A stretch of 64,000 nt of DNA, from assembly GCF_001984575.1 (NCBI RefSeq), contig NZ_LZNS01000001.1, positions 4,196,915 to 4,260,914 on the forward strand. Direction: 5' to 3'. This DNA comes from Streptomyces sp. MP131-18 (GTDB taxonomy: Bacteria > Actinomycetota > Actinomycetes > Streptomycetales > Streptomycetaceae). A program made the translations under genes and the position numbers. The stretch's first letter is position 1, and each line of letters starts with the position of its first letter. Below the pieces are notes generated by a model that had not been told where the DNA came from, did not search any database, and saw only the letters and a program-made list of their open reading frames with translations. This document shows, one piece after another, positions 1 to 8,828 of this stretch.

Positions 1-144
1 GCGGTCATGGGGGTGGAGCCGCTGCGCGTACTGCTCGGCACCCCGGCCGGTGCGGTCTGTCTCGTCATCGGCGCGGTGCTGGAATGGGCCGGGCTCGCCT
101 GGGTGCGCGCCATCGTCGCCGCGGCGGAACGGGCCGGGCCATGA
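1..144 (+). CDS. TadB-like type II secretion F protein, C-terminal end (partial)
   Basis: Only the last 47 codons are inside the window, read in frame from base 1. They encode a hydrophobic segment followed by a short polar tail, as at the C-terminus of TadB/GspF-type inner-membrane platform proteins. The stop overlaps the ATG of the next gene by 4 bp, so the two are translationally coupled. The family call rests mainly on the neighbours (TadC-like, Flp pilin-like, TadE-like proteins). Confidence 0.6.
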   Translation, partial: AVMGVEPLRVLLGTPAGAVCLVIGAVLEWAGLAWVRAIVAAAERAGP

Positions 145-764
145 CCGCCGGGGACACGTGGGCGGTTGGTCTGGCGGTGCTGCTCGCACTCGTGGCCCTG
201 GCCGCGGCACGACGGCTGCGCGACAGCCGGGCGCTGGACGACCGACTGGCCGTGCTGCGCGACGAGCCGGCCACGGTGCCACGGCGCCCCCGGCCCGCCT
301 GGCGTCCGCCGTGGCGACGCGCGGGTGAGTCGGAGGACCCGCGGCTGGCCCTGGCGACCGAGCTGCTGGCGGCGTGTCTGATCGCCGGGTCCTCGCCGGG
401 CCCCGCGGCGGAGGCGGTGGGCGCGGCGCTGGGTGGGCCGCTCGGCGAGCGGCTGCGGCGGGCGGCGCGCGAGCTGCGGCTCGGGGGCGAGCCGGGAGCC
501 GTATGGGGCGGGCTCGGCCGGCTGCCGGGCGCCGCGGGGCTGGCCCGGCGGCTGGAGCTGGCGGAGGCCGGCGGCACGCCGGTGGTGGCCACCGTGACGG
601 CCGAGGCCGCGGAGAGCCGGGCCCGGCGCCGCAGAGCGGCGCAGATCCGTGCCAGACGGGCCGCGGTCCATGTGACGGGGCCTCTGGGGCTCTGCTTCCT
701 GCCGGCCTTCCTGCTCATCGGAGTGGCTCCCGTCGTCATCGGCATGGCCGGTGAACTGCTGTGA
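141..764 (+). CDS. TadC-like type II secretion system F family protein
   Basis: A 207-residue protein with an N-terminal membrane segment (about residues 8-24), a charged cytoplasmic middle rich in Arg/Glu, and a C-terminal hydrophobic segment (about 178-203). This layout fits the TadC-type platform protein of actinobacterial Tad pilus systems. The ATG overlaps the stop of the upstream TadB-like gene (ATGA), the usual tadBC coupling. The likely role is assembly of Flp-type pili at the membrane. Confidence 0.75.
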   Translation: MTAGDTWAVGLAVLLALVALAAARRLRDSRALDDRLAVLRDEPATVPRRPRPAWRPPWRRAGESEDPRLALATELLAACLIAGSSPGPAAEAVGAALGGPLGERLRRAARELRLGGEPGAVWGGLGRLPGAAGLARRLELAEAGGTPVVATVTAEAAESRARRRRAAQIRARRAAVHVTGPLGLCFLPAFLLIGVAPVVIGMAGELL

Positions 765-849
765 AGCCCTGGCCCGGTCGAGCGACGCCCACGCGCAATG
801 CCCAGGAGCAAGTACGTACGAGCGATGTGTACGAAGGAGATGACCGTTC

Positions 850-1056
850 ATGTGGCCGATCAACAGTGTGATGAGGTGCCCGGGGAGCCGACGGGGTCCG
901 TGGCTGCGCGACGAGGGGATGAGTACCGCGGAGTACGCCGTGGGGACGATCGCGGCCGCCGCGCTCGCCGTGGTGCTGTACCAGGTCGTGACCTCGGGGG
1001 CGGTGAGCGATGCGTTGCAAGGGCTGGTCGAACGGGCGCTGGACACGGAGCCGTGA
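850..1056 (+). CDS. DUF4244 Flp-pilin-like small protein
   Basis: A 68-residue protein with a short basic leader, then the segment GMSTAEYAVGTIAAAALAV, which resembles a prepilin processing site (Gly before a Glu-containing hydrophobic helix). Such DUF4244 proteins sit in Streptomyces Tad clusters and are likely the pilin subunit. It lies between the platform genes and the TadE-like pseudopilin genes. The start is an ATG with a GGAG-like site about ten bases upstream. Confidence 0.75.
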   Translation: MWPINSVMRCPGSRRGPWLRDEGMSTAEYAVGTIAAAALAVVLYQVVTSGAVSDALQGLVERALDTEP

Positions 1057-1393
1057 CCGTGCGGGCGACCGCGGCTACCTCACGGCCGAGAGCGCGCTCG
1101 TGATTCCCTCGCTGGTCCTGCTGCTCGGTCTGCTGCTGTGGGGCCTGGCCGCGGTCGCCGTCTCGGCCCAGTGCGGGGACGCCGCCCGCGCCGGTGCACG
1201 GGCGGCGGCCCGGGGCGAGTCGTCCGCGGCAGTGCAGCGCATCGCGGGCGCCGCGGCCCCCGAAGGGGCCGAGGTGCGGGTGACGCGGGAGGGCGAGCTG
1301 TACCGGGTGGCCGTGTCGGCCGCCACGCCGGGCCCCGGCGCGCTGACCTTGCCGGTCACCGGGGAGGCGGTGGCCCATGCCGAGGGCGGCTGA
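1010..1393 (+). CDS. TadE-like pseudopilin
   Basis: A 127-residue protein with the TadE signature GYLTAESALVIPSLVLLLG (about residues 22-40), a Glu-containing hydrophobic helix near the N-terminus, followed by an extracytoplasmic domain. The only start codon in frame before this motif is the ATG at 1010, so the gene would overlap the pilin gene by 47 bp; a non-standard start nearer 1050 cannot be excluded. It is probably a minor pilin of the Tad apparatus. Confidence 0.75.
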   Translation: MRCKGWSNGRWTRSRDRAGDRGYLTAESALVIPSLVLLLGLLLWGLAAVAVSAQCGDAARAGARAAARGESSAAVQRIAGAAAPEGAEVRVTREGELYRVAVSAATPGPGALTLPVTGEAVAHAEGG

Positions 1394-1751
1394 GCGGCGC
1401 GCCGCGGCAGGCGCGGGGGACCGGGGGTCGGCGACCGTCTGGGCGGCGCTGTGCGCCATGCTGCTCTGCCTGGTCTTCGCCGCGGTGCTCACGCTGGGGC
1501 AGGTGACCGGGGCCAGGCAGCGCGCCGCCGCTGCCGCCGATCTGGCGGCGCTCGCCGCCGCCGACGTGGCGCCGGACGGCGCGGAGGCGGCGTGCGCGCT
1601 GGCCCGGCGGGTCGCCGGGGCCCAGGGGGCCCGGCTGGTCCGCTGTCATGTCGGCGGTGAGATCGCCGATCTCACCGCCGAGGCCAGGGCCGGTCCCTAC
1701 AGCGTCCGGGTCAGAGCCCGGGCGGGCCCTGGTGACGCAGCAGCTCCGTGA
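1377..1751 (+). CDS. TadG-like helicase-neighbourhood secretion protein
   Basis: A 124-residue protein with a hydrophobic helix around residues 20-45 preceded by GDRGSATVWAALCAM, typical of the Rv3660c-type TadE/TadG-like proteins encoded beside a DEAD-box helicase in actinobacteria. It overlaps the TadE-like gene by 17 bp and converges on the helicase gene, overlapping its 3' end by about 40 bp. It is likely a minor pilin or assembly factor. Confidence 0.7.
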   Translation: MPRAAERRAAAGAGDRGSATVWAALCAMLLCLVFAAVLTLGQVTGARQRAAAAADLAALAAADVAPDGAEAACALARRVAGAQGARLVRCHVGGEIADLTAEARAGPYSVRVRARAGPGDAAAP

Positions 1752-4101
1752 GGATGCGGAGGGCACCGGCCTTGTGCAGCGGCTCGTTGCCATTGCCGCA
1801 CTTGGGCGACTGGACGCACGATGGGCAGCCGCTCGCGCACTCGCAGGCCGCGATGGCGTCCCGGGTGGCGGTCAGCCAGCGTCCGGCGGTGTGGAACGCC
1901 CGCTCCGCGAAGCCGGCGCCGCCCGGGTGACCGTCATGGACGAACACCGTGGGCAGCAGGGTGTCCGGGTGCAGGGCCGTGGAGACGCCGCCGATGTCCC
2001 ACCGGTCGCACGTGGCGAACAGCGGGAGCATGCCGATCGAGGCGTGTTCCGCCGCGTGCAGCGCTCCTGGCAGCACGTCGGGGCCGACGCGGGCGGCGTC
2101 CAGCTGGTCCTGCGTCAGCGTCCACCACACCGCGCGCGTCCGCAGCGTGCGGGCGGGGAGATCCAGCCGGGTCTCCCCGAGCACCTCGCCGGTCAGCAGC
2201 CGGCGCCGAAGGAAGGAGACCACCTGATGCGTGACCTCGACGGAGCCGAAGCACAGCCGGGCCTCGCCCCACGGGACGTCGATGTCGGTTTCGAGCACCG
2301 AGAGATCGGTGACCTCGCGAGCGGACGTGGACCACGGCGGGTCGGCCTCCTCGACCAGGGCCACGGAGCCTTCCAGGTCGAGCTCCTTGACGACGTAGCT
2401 GCGGCCCCTGTGCAGGTGGACCGCGCCCTCGTGCACGGTGCTGTGGGCTGGGCCGGCGTCCACGGTGCCGAGCAGGCGGCCGGTGCCGTTCTCGACGACC
2501 CGGACCGGTTCGCCGCCCTGTCCGCGGATGTCGACCATGTCCGCGGGCCGCTCGCGCCGTGTCCAGTACCAGGACTCGCCGCGCCTGCGCAGCAGGGCGC
2601 GGGCCCCCAGTTTGGGCAGCAGCTCCCCCGCCGCGGGGTCGAACAGGCCGGGCTTCTCATCGAAGTCGGTCGCGGTGAGGGGCAGTTCCGCGGCCGCGGC
2701 GCACAGGTGCGGGGCCAGCACGTAAGGGTTGCCCGGGTCCAGGACCGTCGTTTCCACCGGCCGCTGGAACAACGCCTCCGGATGGTGCACGAGATACGTG
2801 TCCAGCGGGTCGTCCCGCGCGACGAGCACGGCCAGCGCGCCCTGCCGCTGCCGGCCCGCGCGGCCCGCCTGCTGCCACAGCGAGGCGCGCGTGCCCGGAT
2901 AGCCGGCGAGCAGGACGGCGTCGAGCCCCGCGACGTCCACGCCCAGCTCCAGGGCGGTGGTCGCGGCCAGCCCCAGGAGCTCGCCGCTGTGCAGGGCGCG
3001 TTCGAGGGCGCGGCGTTCCTCGGGCAGGTAGCCGCCGCGGTAGGCGGCCACCCGCCCCGCGAGCGTTCTGTCGACCTCGGCGAGCCGCTCCTGGGCGATC
3101 AGCGCGATCAGCTCGGCGCCGCGCCGGGAGCGGACGAACGCCAGGGTGCGGACGCCTTGGACGGCCAGGTCGGTCAGCAGTTCGGCGGTTTCGGCGGTCG
3201 CGGTACGGCGGACCGGGGCGCCTTTTTCGCCGCGGGCCTCGGTCAGCGGCGGCTCCCAGAGGGCGAAGACCAGTTCGCCGCGCGGCGAGGCGTCCTCGGT
3301 CACCTCGACGACCGGCAGTCCCGTGAGCCGTGATGCGGAAACGCCGGGCTCGGCCGTGGTCGCCGACGCGAGGAGGAATACCGGCTCGCTTCCGTAGTGC
3401 GCGCAGAGGCGCCGCAGGCGGCGCAGGACCTGGGCGACGTGCGAGCCGAAGACGCCCCGGTAGACGTGGCACTCGTCGACGATCACGTAGCGCAGGGCGC
3501 GCAGGAAGGAGGACCAGCGGCGGTGGCCGGGCAGCAGCCCGCGGTGGAGCATATCGGGATTGGTGAGAAGGAGGTTCGCGTGGTCCCTGGCCCAGGCCCG
3601 CTCCTCGAATGAGGTATCCCCGTCGTACCCGGCGGGACGGATGTCGGTGCCGAGCGGCGCGGCCAGTCGGCGTATCGCCCGGAGCTGGTCCGCGGCCAGG
3701 GCCTTCGTCGGCGACAGGTACACGGCCGTGGCGCCGCGGCGGTTGGGGGCCGCCGCGCCGTCCAGCAGCGTGCTGAGGACCGGCACCTGGTACGCCAGCG
3801 ACTTGCCCGACGCCGTGCCCGAGGAGATCACGACCGACTCGCCGCGCAGCGCGTGCTCCGCGACGTGTGCCTGATGCGTCCAGGGCCGCTCGATGCCGGT
3901 GGCCCGCACGGCCGCCACCACCTCGGGGCGTATCCCTTCCGGCCAGGAGGCATGACGTCCCGGGCGCGCGGGCAGCTGCTCCATGTGGGTGAGGCGCGCG
4001 GCCCGTTCCGAACGTCCGCGCAGACGTTCGAGTACCGCCCGTGGCGGCGGGCGGTGGGCGTCGGTCTCGACCGCTTCAGGCGGTGCACACTCATGGGACA
4101 T
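1711..4101 (-). CDS. DEAD/DEAH box helicase with DUF1998 zinc-binding C-terminus
   Basis: A 796-residue superfamily 2 helicase. Visible motifs are the Walker A SSGTASGKSLAYQVP, DEAH-type VDECHVYRGVFGSH, motif III LLASATTAEP, and motif VI QQAGRAGRQ. The C-terminus holds a four-cysteine cluster (CECASGCPSCVQSPKCGNG) as in the DUF1998 group (MrfA/YprA-like DNA repair helicases). The ATG at 4101 is preferred because it opens the conserved MSHECAPPEA segment; no good ribosome site is visible, so a leaderless mRNA or the upstream GTG at 4107 is possible. Confidence 0.85.
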   Translation of the reverse strand: MSHECAPPEAVETDAHRPPPRAVLERLRGRSERAARLTHMEQLPARPGRHASWPEGIRPEVVAAVRATGIERPWTHQAHVAEHALRGESVVISSGTASGKSLAYQVPVLSTLLDGAAAPNRRGATAVYLSPTKALAADQLRAIRRLAAPLGTDIRPAGYDGDTSFEERAWARDHANLLLTNPDMLHRGLLPGHRRWSSFLRALRYVIVDECHVYRGVFGSHVAQVLRRLRRLCAHYGSEPVFLLASATTAEPGVSASRLTGLPVVEVTEDASPRGELVFALWEPPLTEARGEKGAPVRRTATAETAELLTDLAVQGVRTLAFVRSRRGAELIALIAQERLAEVDRTLAGRVAAYRGGYLPEERRALERALHSGELLGLAATTALELGVDVAGLDAVLLAGYPGTRASLWQQAGRAGRQRQGALAVLVARDDPLDTYLVHHPEALFQRPVETTVLDPGNPYVLAPHLCAAAAELPLTATDFDEKPGLFDPAAGELLPKLGARALLRRRGESWYWTRRERPADMVDIRGQGGEPVRVVENGTGRLLGTVDAGPAHSTVHEGAVHLHRGRSYVVKELDLEGSVALVEEADPPWSTSAREVTDLSVLETDIDVPWGEARLCFGSVEVTHQVVSFLRRRLLTGEVLGETRLDLPARTLRTRAVWWTLTQDQLDAARVGPDVLPGALHAAEHASIGMLPLFATCDRWDIGGVSTALHPDTLLPTVFVHDGHPGGAGFAERAFHTAGRWLTATRDAIAACECASGCPSCVQSPKCGNGNEPLHKAGALRILTELLRHQGPPGL

Positions 4102-4237
4102 CGGCACCGAGTCTGTCACTGGTCCGACGGACAATGGCTGTAAGACGTCGTCCTGGGCAGGCGACAAGTGGTTGAATGCCCTGGCGGCTGCCGATCCATG
4201 GGGGGCGACCGCTCGTTAGCAAGGTGCTGGAGGATCC

Positions 4238-4579
4238 GTGGACCTGTCCCTGTCGACCCGGACCGTTGGCGACCGTACGGTTGTCGAGGTAGGCGGCGAG
4301 ATTGACGTATACACCGCGCCCAAGCTGCGCGAACAGCTGGTCGAGCTGGTCAACGACGGCAACCACCACCTCGTGGTGGACATGGAGCGCGTCGACTTTC
4401 TCGACTCCACCGGGCTTGGTGTGCTGGTCGGCGGCCTGAAGCGAGTGAGGGCCCAAGAGGGCTCGCTGCGCCTGGTGTGCAACCAGGAGCGCATTCTCAA
4501 GATCTTTCGGATCACCGGCCTGACCAAGGTGTTCCCGATCCACGAATCGGTGGACGAGGCCATCGCGGCCAACGACTGA
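4238..4579 (+). CDS. bldG: Anti-sigma factor antagonist BldG
   Basis: A 113-residue STAS-domain protein. The phosphoacceptor motif DFLDSTGLGVLVGG places Ser57 where BldG/SpoIIAA proteins are phosphorylated. Start is GTG with GGAGG five bases upstream. In Streptomyces BldG is required for aerial mycelium and antibiotic production and acts by partner switching with anti-sigma factors; its cognate ATPase-type anti-sigma gene follows directly, as here. The length and gene order match the known bldG locus. Confidence 0.93.
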   Translation: MDLSLSTRTVGDRTVVEVGGEIDVYTAPKLREQLVELVNDGNHHLVVDMERVDFLDSTGLGVLVGGLKRVRAQEGSLRLVCNQERILKIFRITGLTKVFPIHESVDEAIAAND

Positions 4580-4713
4580 CAAGCCCCGTGCTCTGTCAGC
4601 AGAGCCGGAGAATAGAGTCACATCATCACCGCGGCCGTCCCGAGCGCCGTCGGTCCCGAGAGCATCGGTACCGCGGCCGGGGCGGCGTGCCCGCACGATC
4701 GAGGGGGATGGCA

Positions 4714-5133
4714 ATGGCCACCGTCGAACTGCGCTTCAGCGCGTCGCCGGAGCACGTGCGCACCGCCCGGCTGGTGGCCGCCGCGGTCGCCCGCCGCGCC
4801 GGCGTCCATGAGTCGGTGCTCGACGAGCTGAGGCTGGCGGTGGGCGAGGCGTGCAGCCGTGCGGTGGGCCTGCACGCGGTGCACGGGTTGACGTCGCCCG
4901 TGCGGGTGGCGTTGACCGAGGGGGAGAAGTCGTTCTCGATCGAGGTGGGGGATGACGCGCCGAGCGCCGTGCCCGCTCCCCGTGACCAGTCCGCCGCAGA
5001 GGCCGCCGAGGAGACCGATGAGCTGGGGCTCGCCGTGATCAGCGGGCTCGTCGACGATGTCGAGGTGATCTCCGACTCCCGCGGCGGGAAGATCCGGATG
5101 AGCTGGCCGACGGCCACCGCTTCGCTTTCCTGA
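4714..5133 (+). CDS. BldG-associated anti-sigma factor (HATPase_c)
   Basis: A 139-residue protein of the RsbW/SpoIIAB kinase family. The segment VLDELRLAVGEACSRAV is the N-box helix of the Bergerat ATP fold, and a weak G-box-like stretch follows near ELGLAVISGLVDDVEV. The ATG at 4714 has GAGGG eight bases upstream; an ATG two codons earlier is a weaker alternative. Position after bldG is the conserved arrangement of the anti-sigma factor that BldG antagonises. The N-box carries Glu but no clear Asn, so kinase activity is uncertain. Confidence 0.85.
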   Translation: MATVELRFSASPEHVRTARLVAAAVARRAGVHESVLDELRLAVGEACSRAVGLHAVHGLTSPVRVALTEGEKSFSIEVGDDAPSAVPAPRDQSAAEAAEETDELGLAVISGLVDDVEVISDSRGGKIRMSWPTATASLS

Positions 5134-5430
5134 TCTTCGCTTTCCTGATCTTCGTCCGCTCGGACTTCGTCCGGCCGTGATCTCCTTTTCGATCTTCCCG
5201 ATCTTTTTTGATCTTCCTGAGTCGGCGCGGCCTTCCCGCTCCCGGTGATCTTTCCGCGCCTGATCATTCCAAGATGATTCCCTGGGGCGCAGAAGATCAT
5301 CCCTCGTCTGCGTATTTTACTCAGACCGGTTAAATGTCATCCCCGGCCCCTTTTTCGATGCCCCGCACCTCTCTACACTCCGGCCACGTCTGTCTGTTTC
5401 GGATCAGCGCCGGAGCGTCAAGGAGGACGA
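5134..5430 (+). other. Intergenic region with GATCTT-rich short repeats upstream of hppA
   Basis: About 300 bases without a gene. The first 100 bases hold a tandem copy of TTCGCTTTCCTGATC and at least six GATCTT words, with much lower GC than the surroundings. The distal part carries the hppA leader with AAGGAGG seven bases before its ATG. Confidence 0.7.
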
Positions 5431-7830
5431 ATGGCTCATCCATATGTCACGCAGGCAGCCGAGGCCGCCGAACTCACCAGCGGGAACCGCGGCCTCATCC
5501 TGGTGATCGCCGTGGTTGCCGTGGCAGCCCTGGCCCTCGCCGTCGTCCTGGTGAGACAGGTCCTGGCCGCCGGTGAGGGCACCGAGAACATGAAAAAGAT
5601 CGCCGCCGCGGTTCAGGAGGGCGCGAATGCGTACCTCGCGCGCCAGCTGCGTACCGTCTCCGTCTTCGCCGCCGCAGTGATCTTTTTGCTGCTGCTGTTG
5701 CCGGCGGATGACTGGGGCCAGCGCATTGGCCGCTCACTGTTCTTCGTGGTCGGCGCGGCATTCTCCGCCGCCACCGGATACCTCGGAATGTGGCTGGCGG
5801 TGCGCAGCAATGTCCGAGTGGCTGCCGCGGCGCGTGAGCAAGGCCGCGACCAGGCCATGCGGATCGCGTTCCGTACCGGCGGCGTCGTCGGTATGTGCAC
5901 CGTCGGGCTCGGCCTGCTCGGCGCCTCCTGCGTGGTGCTCGTCTACGCGGCGGATGCCCCGAAGGTACTGGAGGGGTTCGGCCTCGGCGCCGCCCTGATC
6001 GCGATGTTCATGCGCGTCGGCGGCGGCATCTTCACCAAGGCCGCGGACGTCGGGGCCGACCTCGTCGGCAAGGTCGAGCAGGGCATCCCCGAGGACGACC
6101 CGCGCAATGCGGCCACCATCGCGGACAACGTGGGCGACAACGTGGGCGACTGCGCCGGCATGGCCGCCGACCTGTTCGAGTCCTATGCCGTCACCCTCGT
6201 CGCGGCGCTGATCCTGGGGGCCGTCGCGTTCGGCGACGCCGGGCTCGCGTTCCCCCTGCTCGTTCCGGCCATCGGTGTGCTGACCGCCATGGCCGGCATC
6301 TTCCTGGTCGCGCCACGGCGCGGCGACCGGACGAGCATGACCGCGATCAACCGCGGTTTCTTCCTCTCCGCGGCGATCTCCCTGGTCCTGGTCGCCGTCG
6401 CCGCCTACGCCTACCTGCCCGACAGCTTCGCCGAACTGGACGGCGTCACCGACACCGAGATCGCGTCGCACGACTCCGACCCGCGGCTGTTCGCGCTCAC
6501 GGCCGTGGCCATCGGCATCGTGCTCGCCGCCGTCATCCAGCAGCTGACCGGGTACTTCACCGAGCCGAGCCGGCGGCCCGTCCGGGACATCGGCAGAACG
6601 TCGCGCACCGGACCGGCCACGGTGGTGCTCTCCGGCTTCTCGCTGGGTCTCGAGTCGGCCACCTACACCGCGCTGCTGGTGGGCCTCAGCGTGTACGGGG
6701 CGTTCATGCTGGCGGGCAGCACGATCATGCTGGCCCTCTTCGCCGTGGCGCTGGCCGGGACCGGGCTGCTCACGACGGTCGGCGTGATCGTCGCGATGGA
6801 CACCTTCGGTCCGGTCGCCGACAACGCCCAGGGCATCGCCGAGATGTCCGGGGACGTCGAGGGCGAGGGCGCGCAGGTCCTCACCGACCTGGACGCCGTC
6901 GGCAACACGACGAAGGCGGTCACCAAGGGCATCGCCATCGCCACGGCCGTGCTGGCCGCGGCGGCGCTGTTCGGGGCCTACCGGGACGCCATCGCCGAGT
7001 CCATCGCCGATGTGGAGATGAGCGCGGCCGAGGTGCTGGGCGAGACCGGGCTGAGCCTGGATATCTCCCAGCCGAACAACCTGGTCGGTCTGATCATCGG
7101 TGTGGCGGTCGTCTTCCTCTTCTCCGGGCTCGCGGTCAACGCCGTGTCGCGTTCGGCCGGTTCCGTGGTGTACGAGGTGCGGCGACAGTTCCGCGAGCGG
7201 CCGGGGATCATGGACTACAGCGAACAGCCCGAGTACGGCAAGGTCGTCGACATCTGCACCAGGGACTCCCTGCGGGAACTGACCACGCCGGGGCTGCTCG
7301 CCGTGATGGCGCCCATCGCGGTGGGCTTCGGCCTCGGTATCGGCCCGCTCGGCTCGTACCTGGCGGGCGCCATCGGGGCCGGCGTCCTGATGGCGGTGTT
7401 CCTGGCCAACTCCGGCGGGGCCTGGGACAACGCCAAGAAACTCGTCGAGGACGGTCACCACGGCGGCAAGGGCAGCGAAGCCCACGCCGCGACCGTCATC
7501 GGCGACACGGTCGGCGACCCGTTCAAGGACACCGCGGGCCCGGCGATCAACCCGCTGCTCAAGGTCATGAACCTGGTGGCGCTCCTCATCGCCCCGGCCG
7601 TCATCACGCTGTCCTACGGCGACGACGCCAGCGCCCCGGCGCGCGCCGCCATCGCCATCACCGCCATCCTCATCATCGTCGGCGCCGTGTACAGCTCCAA
7701 GCGACGCGGCATCGCCGTCGAGGACGACGATGCGGCCGACGACGCGGGGAACGCCGGGGGCTCCGGGGATTCCGGGGACACCGGGGAGGCGGGCGGCAAG
7801 CAGCGGGCAACGCCGGTGCCCGGGGCCTGA
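5431..7830 (+). CDS. hppA: K+-independent membrane-bound proton-translocating pyrophosphatase
   Basis: A 799-residue, multi-helix membrane protein that couples PPi hydrolysis to proton export. The catalytic signatures are present: DVGADLVGKVEQGIPEDDP with the Mg-PPi binding aspartates, the NVGDNVGDCAGMAADLFESY loop, and near the C-terminus VIGDTVGDPFKDTAGPAINP. The motif GNTTKAVTKG carries Lys at the position that separates potassium-independent enzymes from potassium-dependent ones. A Gly/Asp-rich tail of about 35 residues is extra. ATG with AAGGAGG upstream. Confidence 0.96.
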   Translation: MAHPYVTQAAEAAELTSGNRGLILVIAVVAVAALALAVVLVRQVLAAGEGTENMKKIAAAVQEGANAYLARQLRTVSVFAAAVIFLLLLLPADDWGQRIGRSLFFVVGAAFSAATGYLGMWLAVRSNVRVAAAAREQGRDQAMRIAFRTGGVVGMCTVGLGLLGASCVVLVYAADAPKVLEGFGLGAALIAMFMRVGGGIFTKAADVGADLVGKVEQGIPEDDPRNAATIADNVGDNVGDCAGMAADLFESYAVTLVAALILGAVAFGDAGLAFPLLVPAIGVLTAMAGIFLVAPRRGDRTSMTAINRGFFLSAAISLVLVAVAAYAYLPDSFAELDGVTDTEIASHDSDPRLFALTAVAIGIVLAAVIQQLTGYFTEPSRRPVRDIGRTSRTGPATVVLSGFSLGLESATYTALLVGLSVYGAFMLAGSTIMLALFAVALAGTGLLTTVGVIVAMDTFGPVADNAQGIAEMSGDVEGEGAQVLTDLDAVGNTTKAVTKGIAIATAVLAAAALFGAYRDAIAESIADVEMSAAEVLGETGLSLDISQPNNLVGLIIGVAVVFLFSGLAVNAVSRSAGSVVYEVRRQFRERPGIMDYSEQPEYGKVVDICTRDSLRELTTPGLLAVMAPIAVGFGLGIGPLGSYLAGAIGAGVLMAVFLANSGGAWDNAKKLVEDGHHGGKGSEAHAATVIGDTVGDPFKDTAGPAINPLLKVMNLVALLIAPAVITLSYGDDASAPARAAIAITAILIIVGAVYSSKRRGIAVEDDDAADDAGNAGGSGDSGDTGEAGGKQRATPVPGA

Positions 7831-7877
7831 GTCCGGCGGCGAACGCGCTGTCAGAGGCGTGTGGCAGGGTGGTCGGT

Positions 7878-8804
7878 GTGACGCGGGAGGAGTTGCTGAC
7901 GGCGCTGACCACCCTGCGGCGTGCCCGGGTGCGCGGTCGCCGGGCGCCGCACAAGCCGCTGCTCGTGCTGTGGCTGCTGGGGCGGTTCGCGCGGCACGGC
8001 ACCACGGCCGTCGGCTACACGGAGGCCGAGGAGCCGGTGAGCCGCATGATCAACGATTTCGGCCCGCCGGTCAGCACTGCCGCGGCGGCCAGGCAGCGGG
8101 CGGCGATGCCGTTCGTGCACCTGGAGCGCGCGCTGTGGGACGTGCGGGACGCGGCCGGGGAGCCGATAGGGCCGGGCACCGCGGCGAGCGGCCCGCAGCT
8201 GCGGGAGCGCGGCGCGCACGGCCGGCTGCGCCCGGAGGTCGAGAGCCTGCTCGCGGACGCGGGCACGCTGGCCGCGGCGGCGCGCGTGCTGCTCGACGAG
8301 CACTTCACGCCGACGCTCGACGTACCCATCTGCGAGGCCGCGGGGCTGGAGCTGACGGCGATCGAGGCGTCGGCGTTCCTGCTGGTCGAGCAGCGGCGCG
8401 CGGCGCGCCGCCGGGACGCGCGGTTCGCCGAGTCGGTGATGCTCGCCTACGCGTACGCGTGTGCGATGTGCGGCTTCGACGGGCGGCTCGGCCGCCAGCC
8501 GGTGGGGATCGACGCGGCGCACATCCGCTGGCACAGTCAGGACGGGCCGGACGAGGTGCGCAACGGGCTGGCGCTGTGCGCGCTGCACCACCGGCTGTTC
8601 GACCTCGGCGTGCTCGGTCTGACCGGCGAGGGCGCCATCCGGGTGTCCGGCCTCTTCGTTGCGGGCGGCGGGGCCGCCCGCGCCGTCGAGGAGCTGGCCG
8701 GGCGGCCGCTGGCCGCGCCGGGGCGCGGGAAGCCGCGGCCGGCACCGGAGTTCGTCGCCTGGCACGGCGCCGAGGTGTTCAAGAACGGCGCGGCCGTCGC
8801 CTGA
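7878..8804 (+). CDS. Phosphorothioate-DNA-binding HNH restriction endonuclease (SBD-HNH, type IV)
   Basis: A 308-residue protein. The N-terminal part has the segments RAPHKPLLVLWLLGRF and PVSRMINDFGPP, which resemble sulfur-binding (SBD) domains that read phosphorothioate-modified DNA in ScoMcrA-type enzymes. The C-terminal part holds an HNH nuclease: CAMCGF, then GIDAAHIRWHS, then NGLALCALHHRLFDLG, giving the Cys pairs, catalytic His and final His of the fold. It would cut DNA modified by Dnd systems. It starts at GTG and stands alone between hppA and a HAD gene; no dnd genes are in view. Confidence 0.8.
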   Translation: MTREELLTALTTLRRARVRGRRAPHKPLLVLWLLGRFARHGTTAVGYTEAEEPVSRMINDFGPPVSTAAAARQRAAMPFVHLERALWDVRDAAGEPIGPGTAASGPQLRERGAHGRLRPEVESLLADAGTLAAAARVLLDEHFTPTLDVPICEAAGLELTAIEASAFLLVEQRRAARRRDARFAESVMLAYAYACAMCGFDGRLGRQPVGIDAAHIRWHSQDGPDEVRNGLALCALHHRLFDLGVLGLTGEGAIRVSGLFVAGGGAARAVEELAGRPLAAPGRGKPRPAPEFVAWHGAEVFKNGAAVA

Positions 8805-8828
8805 CGGCCGGGCGGGGAGGGAAGTGGG

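Noticed and set aside
1648..3333. Long plus-strand frame of 561 codons
   Set aside because: It is the antisense shadow of the helicase gene, whose conserved motifs are on the minus strand.
5895..7877. Plus-strand frame joined to the HNH endonuclease ORF
   Set aside because: The part before 7878 overlaps hppA in another frame and is Arg-rich noise; the true gene starts at the GTG at 7878.
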